From contig NZ_JACA01000005.1 of assembly GCF_000520995.1 (NCBI RefSeq), positions 328,888-392,887 of the forward strand: a stretch of 64,000 bases of DNA, read 5' to 3'. The notes beneath the pieces are model-generated. The model was not told the DNA's origin and made no database searches. It worked only from the letters and a program-made list of their open reading frames with translations. Within the stretch, counting starts at the first letter, position 1. Every line of letters begins with the position of its first letter. Source of the DNA: Aquimarina macrocephali JAMB N27. GTDB taxonomy: Bacteria; Bacteroidota; Bacteroidia; Flavobacteriales; Flavobacteriaceae. Below, one piece after another: positions 1 to 7,769 of the stretch. The position numbers and the translations under genes were made by a program.

Positions 1-709
1 TTCTGAAACAGCATCTTTTGGAGAAAGTATTTATTTTGGAGCATTTTCATATATAGGAGACAATGTTAAAATTGGTGAAAACGCCAAGATTTTTCCTAAT
101 GTATATATAGGAGACAATGTAACTATAGGGGATAATGTAATTGTTTTTGCCGGAGCAAAAATATATTCAGAGACTATAATCGGAAATGATTGTGTAATTC
201 ATAGCGGAGCTATAGTAGGAGCCGATGGTTTTGGATTTACACCCAATGAAAAAGGAGAATATAGTAAAGTACCCCAAACAGGTAATGTTGTAATAGAAAA
301 CAATGTTGATGTAGGAGCGGGTACAACGATTGATAGAGCTACACTTGGATCTACAATCATACGTACAGGAGTAAAACTAGACAATCAAATACAAATTGCT
401 CATAATGTAGAAATAGGAGAACATACAGCAATTGCTGCTCAGACAGGAATTGCAGGATCTACCAAAATAGGTAAACATTGCTTGATTGGTGGGCAAGTAG
501 GTATTGCGGGACACCTTGTTATAGGTAATAATGTGAAAATTCAGGCGCAATCAGGTATAGGAAGAAATATAAAAGACGGAGAAGCTATTCAGGGTTCCCC
601 TGCTTTAGGATATTCTGACTTTAATAAATCTTATGTACATTTTAAAAATCTTCCCAAATTAGAGGATAGAATATACAAACTAGAGAAAAAGATAAACAAT
701 AATGAGTGA
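1..709 (+). CDS. lpxD: UDP-3-O-acylglucosamine N-acyltransferase LpxD (5' end cut by window)
   Basis: The reading frame is open from base 2 and ends at TGA 707-709, so only the C-terminal ~235 codons are present. LpxD transfers the second 3-hydroxyacyl chain from acyl-ACP to UDP-3-O-acylglucosamine in lipid A synthesis. The visible part is a left-handed beta helix built of hexapeptide repeats (for example [20 protein letters not shown]). It holds the family motifs [17 protein letters not shown] and [12 protein letters not shown], the last with the catalytic His. A short helical tail ([16 protein letters not shown]) follows, as in trimeric LpxD. It overlaps the start of lpxC-fabZ by 8 bp, which suggests translational coupling. 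The N-terminal uridine-binding domain lies outside the window. Confidence 0.95.
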   Translation, partial: SETASFGESIYFGAFSYIGDNVKIGENAKIFPNVYIGDNVTIGDNVIVFAGAKIYSETIIGNDCVIHSGAIVGADGFGFTPNEKGEYSKVPQTGNVVIENNVDVGAGTTIDRATLGSTIIRTGVKLDNQIQIAHNVEIGEHTAIAAQTGIAGSTKIGKHCLIGGQVGIAGHLVIGNNVKIQAQSGIGRNIKDGEAIQGSPALGYSDFNKSYVHFKNLPKLEDRIYKLEKKINNNE

Positions 710-2105
710 TATTGTCGTAGGAAAACAAAGAACCATTAAAAAGGAGATAAAGCTTACAGGTGTAGGCCTACATACCGGAAAAGAAGTGAATTTAACTTTT
801 AAACCGGCACCCGAGAATCATGGTTATGCATTTTGCAGAATCGATCTTGAAGGCAATCCTATTATTGAAGCTGATGCTAATTATGTTGTAAATACACAAC
901 GAGGGACAAATTTAGAGAAAAACGGAGTCAGTATTCAGACATCAGAACACGTCCTTGCAGCTTGTGTAGGATTAGAGATTGATAATCTTTTGATAGAATT
1001 AGACGCATCAGAACCTCCAATTATGGATGGTTCTAGTAAGTTTTTTATTGAAGCTCTGGAGCAAGCTGGTATTGTAGAACAAGAATCAGAAAGAGAAGAA
1101 TATATCGTAAAAGATGTAATATCTTATATTGACGAAGAGTCTGGTAGTGAGATTATTGTAATGCCATCTGATGAATATCAGGTGACTACAATGGTTGATT
1201 TTGGGACCAAAGTTTTAGGGACTCAAAATGCTTCTTTAAAGCGTCTGTCGGATTTTAAAAAAGAAATTGCAGATGCTAGAACCTTTAGTTTTCTACATGA
1301 ATTAGAAATGCTGCTAGAACATGGTTTGATTAAAGGAGGAGACTTAAATAATGCTATCGTGTATGTGGATAAAGAATTAAGTCCAAGTACTATGGAAAAA
1401 CTTAAAGTAGCATTTGGAAAAGAATCTATTGCTATAAAGCCTAATGGTATTTTGGATAATTTGACATTACATTACCCAAACGAAGCTGCACGCCATAAAC
1501 TATTGGATGTTATAGGAGATATAGCATTGATAGGAACAAGGATTAGAGGAAAAATCATTGCTAATAAGCCTGGGCATTATGTGAATACTCAGTTTGCTAA
1601 AAAGCTTTCGAAGATTATAAAAATTGAAAAACGTAATAAAGTTCCTCAATTTGATCTTTCCAAAGAACCTTTAATGGATATTAATAAGATAATGGGTATG
1701 CTTCCGCATAGACCTCCTTTCTTGTTAATAGACAGGATTTTAGAAATGTCTGATAAACATGTGGTCGGCCTTAAAAATGTAACTATGAATGAACCATTTT
1801 TTGTAGGACATTTTCCGGGTGCACCAGTAATGCCAGGAGTACTTCAGATTGAAGCGATGGCTCAGACAGGTGGTATTTTAGCATTGAGTACTGTACCTGA
1901 TCCAGAAAATTACCTTACCTATTTTATGAAAATAGATAAAGTAAAATTCAAACAGCAAGTATTACCAGGCGATACCTTGATATTTAAATTAGAACTTATC
2001 ACACCCATTCGTCGTGGTATTTGTCATATGCAGGCTTTTGCCTATGCTAATGGCAAATTAGTTACCGAAGCAGAACTTATGGCGCAAATTGTAAAATCAA
2101 AATAA
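702..2105 (+). CDS. lpxC/fabZ: bifunctional UDP-3-O-acyl-GlcNAc deacetylase / 3-hydroxyacyl-ACP dehydratase (LpxC-FabZ fusion)
   Basis: 467 residues. Residues ~1-305 are LpxC, the zinc deacetylase that commits UDP-3-O-acyl-GlcNAc to lipid A. TSEHVLAA and the His/Asp of [14 protein letters not shown] supply the zinc ligands, [12 protein letters not shown] is the family signature, and [12 protein letters not shown] carries the late catalytic His. Residues ~324-467 are FabZ, which dehydrates 3-hydroxyacyl-[35 protein letters not shown] with the catalytic His and Glu. The fusion is a known Bacteroidota arrangement and places in one chain two enzymes that compete for or share 3-hydroxyacyl-ACP. 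It sits between lpxD (8-bp overlap) and lpxA (12-bp gap), clearly one operon. Confidence 0.97.
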   Translation: MSDIVVGKQRTIKKEIKLTGVGLHTGKEVNLTFKPAPENHGYAFCRIDLEGNPIIEADANYVVNTQRGTNLEKNGVSIQTSEHVLAACVGLEIDNLLIELDASEPPIMDGSSKFFIEALEQAGIVEQESEREEYIVKDVISYIDEESGSEIIVMPSDEYQVTTMVDFGTKVLGTQNASLKRLSDFKKEIADARTFSFLHELEMLLEHGLIKGGDLNNAIVYVDKELSPSTMEKLKVAFGKESIAIKPNGILDNLTLHYPNEAARHKLLDVIGDIALIGTRIRGKIIANKPGHYVNTQFAKKLSKIIKIEKRNKVPQFDLSKEPLMDINKIMGMLPHRPPFLLIDRILEMSDKHVVGLKNVTMNEPFFVGHFPGAPVMPGVLQIEAMAQTGGILALSTVPDPENYLTYFMKIDKVKFKQQVLPGDTLIFKLELITPIRRGICHMQAFAYANGKLVTEAELMAQIVKSK

Positions 2106-2117
2106 TCAATAAAATAG

Positions 2118-2900
2118 ATGAATCAACCATTAGCATACGTTCATCCAGGAGCAAAAATTGCAAAAAATGTTGTAATAGAACCTTTTACAACCATACATAA
2201 TAATGTGGTGATAGGAGAAGGAACCTGGATAGGTTCTAATGTTACTATTATGGAAGGAGCACGCATAGGAAAAAACTGTAGTATTTTTCCAGGAGCTGTT
2301 ATTTCTGCTACTCCTCAGGATAAAAAATTTAATGATGAAGATACCATAACCGAAATTGGAGATAATACTACGATTCGAGAGTGTGTTACAATCAATAGAG
2401 GGACGACCGATAGAATGAAAACCAAAATAGGAAAAAATTGTTGGATCATGGCATATTGCCATATAGCCCACGATTGTATTGTTGGTGACAACTGTATTTT
2501 TTCTAATAACAGCACACTAGCAGGTCATATCAATGTTGGTGATTATGTTGTTTTGGCTGGTATGGCTGCGGTACAGCAGTTTTGCAGTATAGGTAATCAT
2601 GCATTTGTAACAGGAGGATCATTGGTTCGTAAAGATGTCCCTCCATTTGTTAAGGCTGCCAGAGAACCTTTATCATATGTAGGTATTAATTCTATAGGTT
2701 TACGCCGAAGAGGATTTACAACAGAAAAAATAAGAGAAGTACAGAATATTTATCGAATATTATACCAACAGAATTATAATAATACTCAAGCAGTAGCGAT
2801 TATTGAAGCCGAAATGGAAGCAACTCCAGAACGAGATGAGGTTTTAGAATTTATTAAAAATTCTCAGAGAGGAATTATGAAAGGATATTTCTCTAATTAA
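2118..2900 (+). CDS. lpxA: acyl-ACP--UDP-N-acetylglucosamine O-acyltransferase LpxA
   Basis: 260 residues, the usual LpxA length. It catalyses the first step of lipid A synthesis, moving a 3-hydroxyacyl chain from ACP to the 3-OH of UDP-GlcNAc. It begins directly with hexapeptide repeats (VHPGAKIAKNVVIEPFTTI). The motif MAYCHIAHDCIVGDNCIFSN contains the catalytic His and is followed by the substrate-binding run SNNSTLAGH. The C-terminal helical part (IREVQNIYRILYQ) is typical. It lies 12 bp after lpxC-fabZ in the same operon. Confidence 0.96.
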   Translation: MNQPLAYVHPGAKIAKNVVIEPFTTIHNNVVIGEGTWIGSNVTIMEGARIGKNCSIFPGAVISATPQDKKFNDEDTITEIGDNTTIRECVTINRGTTDRMKTKIGKNCWIMAYCHIAHDCIVGDNCIFSNNSTLAGHINVGDYVVLAGMAAVQQFCSIGNHAFVTGGSLVRKDVPPFVKAAREPLSYVGINSIGLRRRGFTTEKIREVQNIYRILYQQNYNNTQAVAIIEAEMEATPERDEVLEFIKNSQRGIMKGYFSN

Positions 2901-2942
2901 ATAATTCGATAATAGATAATAATCATAAGAAATTAAGGAATA

Positions 2943-3509
2943 ATGGCAAGTACTAGTGATATCAGAAATGGATTGTGTATCAAATACAATCACGACATCT
3001 TTAAAGTTATTGAATTTTTACATGTGAAACCTGGTAAAGGACCTGCATTTGTACGTACAAAACTAAAAAGTGTAACTACTGGAAAAGTAATTGATAATAC
3101 ATTTTCTGCAGGACATAAGATAGATGATGTGCGAGTAGAGACACACAAGTTTCAGTACTTATATGCAGAGGGAGATACTTTTCATTTTATGAATACCGAG
3201 GATTATAATCAAATCACATTAGAGAAATCCACTTTGGATGCTCCTGGATTATTAAAAGAAGGAGAAGTGGTAACTGTTATTATCAATTCTGAAGACCAAA
3301 TGCCTCTTTCTGTAGAAATGCCTGCCAGTGTTATTCTTGAAGTAACAGGTACAGAGCCAGGTGTTAAAGGAAATACGGCAACCAATGCTACTAAACCAGC
3401 TACCGTAGAGACGGGAGCAGAAGTAATGGTACCTCTTTTTATTAATGAAGGAGATAAAATTAAGGTCGAAACAGAAAAAGGGACGTATAAAGAAAGAATA
3501 AAAGAATAA
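2943..3509 (+). CDS. efp: translation elongation factor P
   Basis: 188 residues, full EF-P length, with three OB/KOW-like domains. EF-P binds the ribosome next to the P-site tRNA and relieves stalling at polyproline stretches. The tip of the first domain reads HVKPGKGPAFVRTKLK, so a Lys (about residue 32) occupies the position that is post-translationally modified in many bacteria. The C-terminal end with VPLFINEGDKIKVETEKGTY is the usual signature. It follows lpxA by 42 bp and precedes the LpxD-like fusion by 24 bp, a neighbourhood in which efp is embedded in the lipid A block. Confidence 0.96.
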   Translation: MASTSDIRNGLCIKYNHDIFKVIEFLHVKPGKGPAFVRTKLKSVTTGKVIDNTFSAGHKIDDVRVETHKFQYLYAEGDTFHFMNTEDYNQITLEKSTLDAPGLLKEGEVVTVIINSEDQMPLSVEMPASVILEVTGTEPGVKGNTATNATKPATVETGAEVMVPLFINEGDKIKVETEKGTYKERIKE

Positions 3510-3533
3510 CATTTTATATTCCGAATTTTTAGA

Positions 3534-4871
3534 ATGAAATTTCCGCAAGCGCATACCTTACAGCAAATAGCCACTATTATATCGTCAGAGTATGTAGGGG
3601 ACTCTAATTTCCCTATTTTAGGGATGAATGAAATACATGTAGTTTCTCCAGGAGATATAGTTTTTGTTGATCATCCCAAATATTACGATAAAGCATTGCA
3701 AAGTGCAGCAACAGTAATTTTGATTAATAAAGAAGTAGAATGCCCAGAAGGTAAGGCACTCCTAATCTCTGATGATCCTTTTAGAGATTTTAATATACTT
3801 ACAACATATTTTAGGCCATTTAAAAAAGCTGATTCTTTGATTTCAGAAACAGCCAAAATAGGTAAAAATACAATTATACAACCTGGTAGTTTTGTTGGGA
3901 ATAATGTAAATATTGGTGATAATTGCCTTATTCATGCCAATGTAAGCATTTATGATAACACTATTATTGGTAATAATGTTACGATACATGCAGGTACCGT
4001 TTTGGGGACAGATGCTTTTTATTATCAGAAAAGGCCTCATGGATTTGATAAATTAATTTCTGGAGGTCGTGTGATCATAGAGGATAATGTAGATTTGGGA
4101 TCGTCATGTACTATAGATAAAGGAGTTACCGGAGATACTATTATAAAAGAAGGAACCAAAATAGATAACCAAGTACATGTTGGCCACGATACTGTAATAG
4201 GGAAAAAATGTTTAATTGCTTCTCAAGTAGGCATTTCTGGTTGTGTTGTTATTGAAGATGAAGTAACGATCTGGGGGCAAGTTGGTATTACCAGTGCTAT
4301 TACTATTGGTAGTAAAGCTATTATTTCTGCGCAATCAGGAGTGAGTAAATCTTTAGAAGCTAATAAGAGTTATTTTGGTACTCCTGCAGATGATTTTAGA
4401 AAAAAATACAAGGAGATTGCTGCAATACGACAAATTCCTGATTTGATAGATAAATTGAAAAAAAATGAGAAAACAGTTAAGGATATAGTACGGTCTTTTT
4501 ATGAAACAGATCTTATTCATAATACTGAAGCCTTTTCTGAATATTTACATCCTGAAATTGAATTGTATTGGAATAGCAGTTTTGGGTTCAACAAGAAAGA
4601 TTTTAATGATATTATGGGCATGTTTAATGAAATGGCCCTGTCTTTTGAAACTTTGAGATGCGAAATTAGTCACCTTATAGCCGAAGGGAATACAGTGACT
4701 ATACGATATACATATTATGTTCAAACTATCGAAGCACCAGATAAAGAAGATCCAATAGCTCATTTTATTACAATTTGGGAACTTAAGAATGATAAATTAT
4801 ATAAAGGATATCAAATAAGTCAACAAGTAGATAATGCTCCAGAAAGTATAATGTCATTTATTTCAAAATAA
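3534..4871 (+). CDS. LpxD-like hexapeptide acyltransferase fused to an NTF2/SnoaL-like domain
   Basis: 445 residues. Residues ~1-300 match LpxD in layout: an N-terminal non-repeat domain (MKFPQAHTLQQIATIIS..), then hexapeptide repeats with DNQVHVGHDTVIG, which keeps the LpxD catalytic His. The rest of the site is diverged from the canonical copy at position 1-709: GTDAFYYQ replaces GADGFGF and GSSCTIDKG replaces [10 protein letters not shown]. Residues ~318-445 are a separate alpha+beta segment (IVRSFYETDLIHNTEAFSEYL through a C-terminal sheet) that reads like an NTF2/SnoaL-type cone fold. LpxD plus NTF2 in one chain is unusual. Substrate may be another sugar nucleotide or the lipid A precursor itself; not decidable here. 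The start fits the 24-bp gap after efp. Confidence 0.8.
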   Translation: MKFPQAHTLQQIATIISSEYVGDSNFPILGMNEIHVVSPGDIVFVDHPKYYDKALQSAATVILINKEVECPEGKALLISDDPFRDFNILTTYFRPFKKADSLISETAKIGKNTIIQPGSFVGNNVNIGDNCLIHANVSIYDNTIIGNNVTIHAGTVLGTDAFYYQKRPHGFDKLISGGRVIIEDNVDLGSSCTIDKGVTGDTIIKEGTKIDNQVHVGHDTVIGKKCLIASQVGISGCVVIEDEVTIWGQVGITSAITIGSKAIISAQSGVSKSLEANKSYFGTPADDFRKKYKEIAAIRQIPDLIDKLKKNEKTVKDIVRSFYETDLIHNTEAFSEYLHPEIELYWNSSFGFNKKDFNDIMGMFNEMALSFETLRCEISHLIAEGNTVTIRYTYYVQTIEAPDKEDPIAHFITIWELKNDKLYKGYQISQQVDNAPESIMSFISK

Positions 4872-4906
4872 TTAGTTTTTCATTTCAACCATAATTTTCA
4901 AAAGCT

Positions 4907-4914
4907 TACTTTTG
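4907..4914 (+). promoter_or_regulatory. possible -7 element of a Bacteroidota promoter for sucD
   Basis: TACTTTTG matches the TAnnTTTG consensus and lies 32 bp before the sucD ATG. I do not see a clear TTG about 20 bp upstream, so the match is half a promoter. The element overlaps a small hairpin (CAAAAG-ctta-CTTTTG). Confidence 0.4.
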
Positions 4915-4945
4915 GAGCTCTAAAAAAATAAAAAATCATAACGCA

Positions 4946-5818
4946 ATGAGTGTTTTAGTTAATAAAGATTCAAAAATTATTGTACAAGGATTTACAGGTA
5001 GTGAAGGTACTTTCCATGCAGGTCAAATGATCGAGTATGGAACAAATGTTGTTGGAGGAGTGACTCCCGGAAAAGGAGGACAAACTCATTTGGATAAACC
5101 AGTTTTTAATACCGTTGAAGATGCAGTTAGAGAAGTAGATGCAGATACTACAATTATTTTTGTACCACCAGCTTTCGCCGCAGATGCAATTATGGAAGCT
5201 GCAGATGCAGGAATAAAAGTAATTATTACAATTACAGAAGGTATTCCCGTTGCGGATATGATTACAGCATCAAACTATATTAGTGATAAAGGATGTAGAC
5301 TTATTGGTCCAAATTGCCCAGGAGTAATTACACCGGGGGAAGCAAAAGTTGGTATTATGCCAGGGTTTGTATTTAAAAAAGGTAATGTTGGTATTGTATC
5401 AAAATCAGGTACACTAACATATGAAGCAGCAGATCAAGTAGTAAAACAAGGACTTGGAATAACTACTGCAATAGGAATAGGTGGTGATCCAATTATTGGT
5501 ACCACTACAAAAGAAGCGGTTGAATTATTGATCAATGATCCAGAAACAGACTGTGTGGTTATGATTGGTGAAATAGGAGGTCAATTAGAAGCAGATGCTG
5601 CAAAATGGATAAAAGAAAGTGGAACCTCTAAGCCTGTTGTAGGTTTTATTGCTGGTGAAACTGCCCCTGCTGGACGTACCATGGGACATGCCGGAGCTAT
5701 TGTTGGAGGTAGTGAAGATACTGCAGCAGCAAAAAAAGAAATTATGAGAGAATGCGGAATTCATGTAGTAAACTCTCCTGCAGAAATAGGTAAAAAAGTA
5801 GCCGAAGTACTCGGTTAG
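4946..5818 (+). CDS. sucD: succinyl-CoA synthetase alpha subunit
   Basis: 290 residues, full length. With SucC it interconverts succinyl-CoA and succinate with substrate-level phosphorylation in the TCA cycle. Seen: the CoA-binding N-terminus ([12 protein letters not shown], then TPGKGGQ), the middle [20 protein letters not shown], and [13 protein letters not shown], in which the His near residue 248 is the phosphohistidine. sucC is not in the window, so the two subunits are encoded apart, which is common in this group. A bidirectional terminator follows. Confidence 0.96.
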   Translation: MSVLVNKDSKIIVQGFTGSEGTFHAGQMIEYGTNVVGGVTPGKGGQTHLDKPVFNTVEDAVREVDADTTIIFVPPAFAADAIMEAADAGIKVIITITEGIPVADMITASNYISDKGCRLIGPNCPGVITPGEAKVGIMPGFVFKKGNVGIVSKSGTLTYEAADQVVKQGLGITTAIGIGGDPIIGTTTKEAVELLINDPETDCVVMIGEIGGQLEADAAKWIKESGTSKPVVGFIAGETAPAGRTMGHAGAIVGGSEDTAAAKKEIMRECGIHVVNSPAEIGKKVAEVLG

Positions 5819-5862
5819 AAATTATACGATTGGTCTCAAAAAAAGGGATTAGTTTATCGCTT

Positions 5863-5903
5863 AAAAAAAACTTATAATGAAAATTCATTATAAGTTTTTT
5901 TTT
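5863..5903. terminator. bidirectional intrinsic terminator between sucD and the anti-sigma gene
   Basis: Perfect inverted repeat ACTTATAATGA / TCATTATAAGT with a 4-nt loop (AAAT), flanked by eight A on one side and nine T on the other. It can therefore terminate both sucD from the left and the convergent minus-strand operon from the right. Confidence 0.85.
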
Positions 5904-6699
5904 ATAGCTTACTTAGAAGTTCTGATGCTTCTTTAAATTTGTAATTACTTGAAGATTCTGTGATTTGAAGTAATATGTTTTTTGCTTTTGACAAGTCATT
6001 CTTTTTGAGAAATAATAAAGCTTTATACCATTGTCCTTTAGGACTGTCTATAAATTTGTTTTCTATTAACGTATTAAAACTGATTTCTGCTTTATCGAAT
6101 TGCCCTAGTTCCATTTGAGAAATTCCAGTATAAAGATATATGGTTGCTCTATTCTCTTGAGCAGTAGAAAACTCCTTCTCTAAAATACCCAATGATTGCT
6201 CATATTCTTTAGCTTCAAATAATTTTTGCGCTTTGATTAGTAATTTTTGTTCACTATTGCCCCGGTCTACTAAAGAAGGTAGTTCTGATAAATCTAAATA
6301 ATATGCGTATAGTTCATTAGGAGAAGTTTTAAAAGGAGAAAAAAGAGTAAGACCAATGATAACCAAAATAACCGCGATACCAGTGTATAGAATCCAAGAC
6401 CGGTTTCTTTTATTTTCTTTTAGCTGATATTTAGAATTTACAGCATACAATGTGTCTTTTAGTGTCTGAGTTGATTCACTTCTAAGTATTTTCTCATACT
6501 CATCAATTTCAGGGTGATGAATATTACTACTAATACTCCATTCAGAATCATTTAAATTAAGAATGAGTTGTTTCTCAAAATTAACTTTTTCAAGAAAATC
6601 TTTATCACTTTCCATTCTTGACAAAACCAGATCTCTTTCTTTTTCTGTGAGTTTGTTATTTAGAAAATCCTGAATTAATATATGTTCATCTATACTCAT
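5902..6699 (-). CDS. membrane anti-sigma-like protein with C-terminal TPR domain
   Basis: 265 residues. The N-terminal ~95 residues are cytoplasmic and acidic/helical (MSIDEHILIQDFLNNKLTEK..), like the zinc-less anti-sigma domain common in Bacteroidota. One transmembrane helix follows at ~104-122 (WILYTGIAVILVIIGLTLF). Residues ~150-265 form TPR-like helix pairs on the periplasmic side (AQKLFEAKEYEQSLGILEKE; GISQMELGQFDKAEISFNTL). Its ATG overlaps the stop of the sigma gene by 4 bp (ATGA), so the two are translationally coupled. Inferred role: hold the neighbouring ECF sigma factor at the membrane until a periplasmic signal or cleavage frees it. The divergent gene for a periplasmic CHAT protease is a natural candidate partner. 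Confidence 0.75.
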   Translation of the reverse strand: MSIDEHILIQDFLNNKLTEKERDLVLSRMESDKDFLEKVNFEKQLILNLNDSEWSISSNIHHPEIDEYEKILRSESTQTLKDTLYAVNSKYQLKENKRNRSWILYTGIAVILVIIGLTLFSPFKTSPNELYAYYLDLSELPSLVDRGNSEQKLLIKAQKLFEAKEYEQSLGILEKEFSTAQENRATIYLYTGISQMELGQFDKAEISFNTLIENKFIDSPKGQWYKALLFLKKNDLSKAKNILLQITESSSNYKFKEASELLSKL

Positions 6700-7259
6700 A
6701 GTTTTTTTAGAGAATTATAACGCTCATCGTTTTTGATTACTTCAGATAATTTTGCTTTACATTTAAAAACACGCTGCCTGGCAACGGTTTCAGAATTATA
6801 ACCCATTGTTTTTACAATATCTTTATAAGAAGTATTATTAAAAAATAGGGTTAATATTTTTTTGCAATTATCTGAGATTAAACTCAATTTTTCGGTAAAC
6901 AATTCCCATCTTTTTTGTTCTAGAATTGATAATGCGAGATTACGCTCAGCAGGTACTAGTTCAATAATTTCACTATTTGTTACCCTGTTTTTTAATTTTT
7001 TTAATTCTCTACGCCATAAATTTTTACAAGAGGTAAATAAATAGGCTTCAAAACTACTTTTGATTTCGAATCTTTCTTTACGGTATCGAACGGTAATCTG
7101 TAACAAAGCCTTTTGAAAAATATCTTCGGCATCCTGTTGTTGTCCTTTATTTTGTATAATAAATTTTCTAACTCTAGGAAATACCAGGTTATAGATGTTC
7201 ATGATTCCTTTAGAATCATTATTAAGTAAACTAGTAAGGTGTTGTGTTTTTTCCGTCAT
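6696..7259 (-). CDS. ECF-type RNA polymerase sigma factor
   Basis: 187 residues from the ATG at 7257-7259; a TTG one codon earlier is less likely. Sigma region 2 is visible as IYNLVFPRVRKFIIQNKGQQ QDAEDIFQKALLQI followed by SFEAYLFTSCKNLWRRELKK. Region 4 is the C-terminal helix-turn-helix (NNTSYKDIVKTMGYNSETVA RQRVFKCKAKLSEVI). There is no region 3, so it belongs to the extracytoplasmic-function class. It forms an operon with the anti-sigma-like gene and is divergent from the lipoprotein/CHAT operon. A paired GGTAAC motif (20-bp spacing) in the 112-bp divergent gap, repeated before the gene at 10680, may be its target promoter. Confidence 0.9.
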   Translation of the reverse strand: MTEKTQHLTSLLNNDSKGIMNIYNLVFPRVRKFIIQNKGQQQDAEDIFQKALLQITVRYRKERFEIKSSFEAYLFTSCKNLWRRELKKLKNRVTNSEIIELVPAERNLALSILEQKRWELFTEKLSLISDNCKKILTLFFNNTSYKDIVKTMGYNSETVARQRVFKCKAKLSEVIKNDERYNSLKKL

Positions 7260-7305
7260 CAAAAAATTGTGAATCTATTATGCGAAAATAATTTTTTTAT
7301 CTTCG

Positions 7306-7337
7306 TTTGGGTAACAAAATTGATGTTTTGGTAACTG
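7306..7337 (+). promoter_or_regulatory. two-box GGTAAC element upstream of the lipoprotein/CHAT operon (candidate ECF promoter or operator)
   Basis: GGGTAACAAAAT at 7309-7320 is followed by GGTAAC at 7330-7335, exactly 20 bp later in the same orientation. The same layout (GGTAAC then GGTCAC, 20 bp apart, 25 of 32 aligned bases identical) occurs at 10516-10547 before another lipoprotein gene. The GTAAC box resembles -35 elements of ECF promoters. Which box is -35, or whether both are operator half sites, cannot be told by eye. Confidence 0.55.
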
Positions 7338-7371
7338 ATAAGGTGAAAGTAAATTAATTTATAAAATTATA

Positions 7372-7761
7372 GTGATGAAAAGAAGTTTTTTTTTGAATAT
7401 AGTATTGATTATATGTGCATTTTTGTCTGTAGTAAGTTGTACATATGATACTGATATACCTTATGATGTTACTAAAAAAACAGATGTGAAGCAGGTACGT
7501 GCTGTTAGAACTATGGAAGTTTTAATTGAATATAGAAAAGGGACTTCGGAATATAATAAGGAAAAAGTTCGTGGCAATTACATCCGCACCGGGCTGCTGT
7601 TAAGTTGGGAAGAATGTGAAATTAAGGATAATGACGATGTTGAAGTTTGGGTAGTAAATGCTGAAATTTATTATGCAAAAGATCCTGCACCACTTACCAA
7701 TCCTGATAAAGAAGATATGGATAAAGTGACATTGAATGCTAACTGTAAAGACTATAAGTAA
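7372..7761 (+). CDS. small lipoprotein of the sigma/CHAT island
   Basis: 129 residues. The N-terminus MKRSFFLNIVLIICAFLSVV ending in a VSC lipobox predicts a lipoprotein; the mature part starts CTYDTDIPYDVTKKTDVK. The mature domain (~105 residues) reads as beta-rich (VRTMEVLIEYRKG, GLLLSWEECEI, DVEVWVVNAEIYYA) and I do not recognise the family. It is the first gene after the two-box element and is only 8 bp from the CHAT gene, so the two are surely co-transcribed. Possible roles are ligand sensor, inhibitor or substrate of the CHAT protein; none is proven by the sequence. Confidence 0.8.
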   Translation: MMKRSFFLNIVLIICAFLSVVSCTYDTDIPYDVTKKTDVKQVRAVRTMEVLIEYRKGTSEYNKEKVRGNYIRTGLLLSWEECEIKDNDDVEVWVVNAEIYYAKDPAPLTNPDKEDMDKVTLNANCKDYK

Positions 7762-7769
7762 GATTAATA

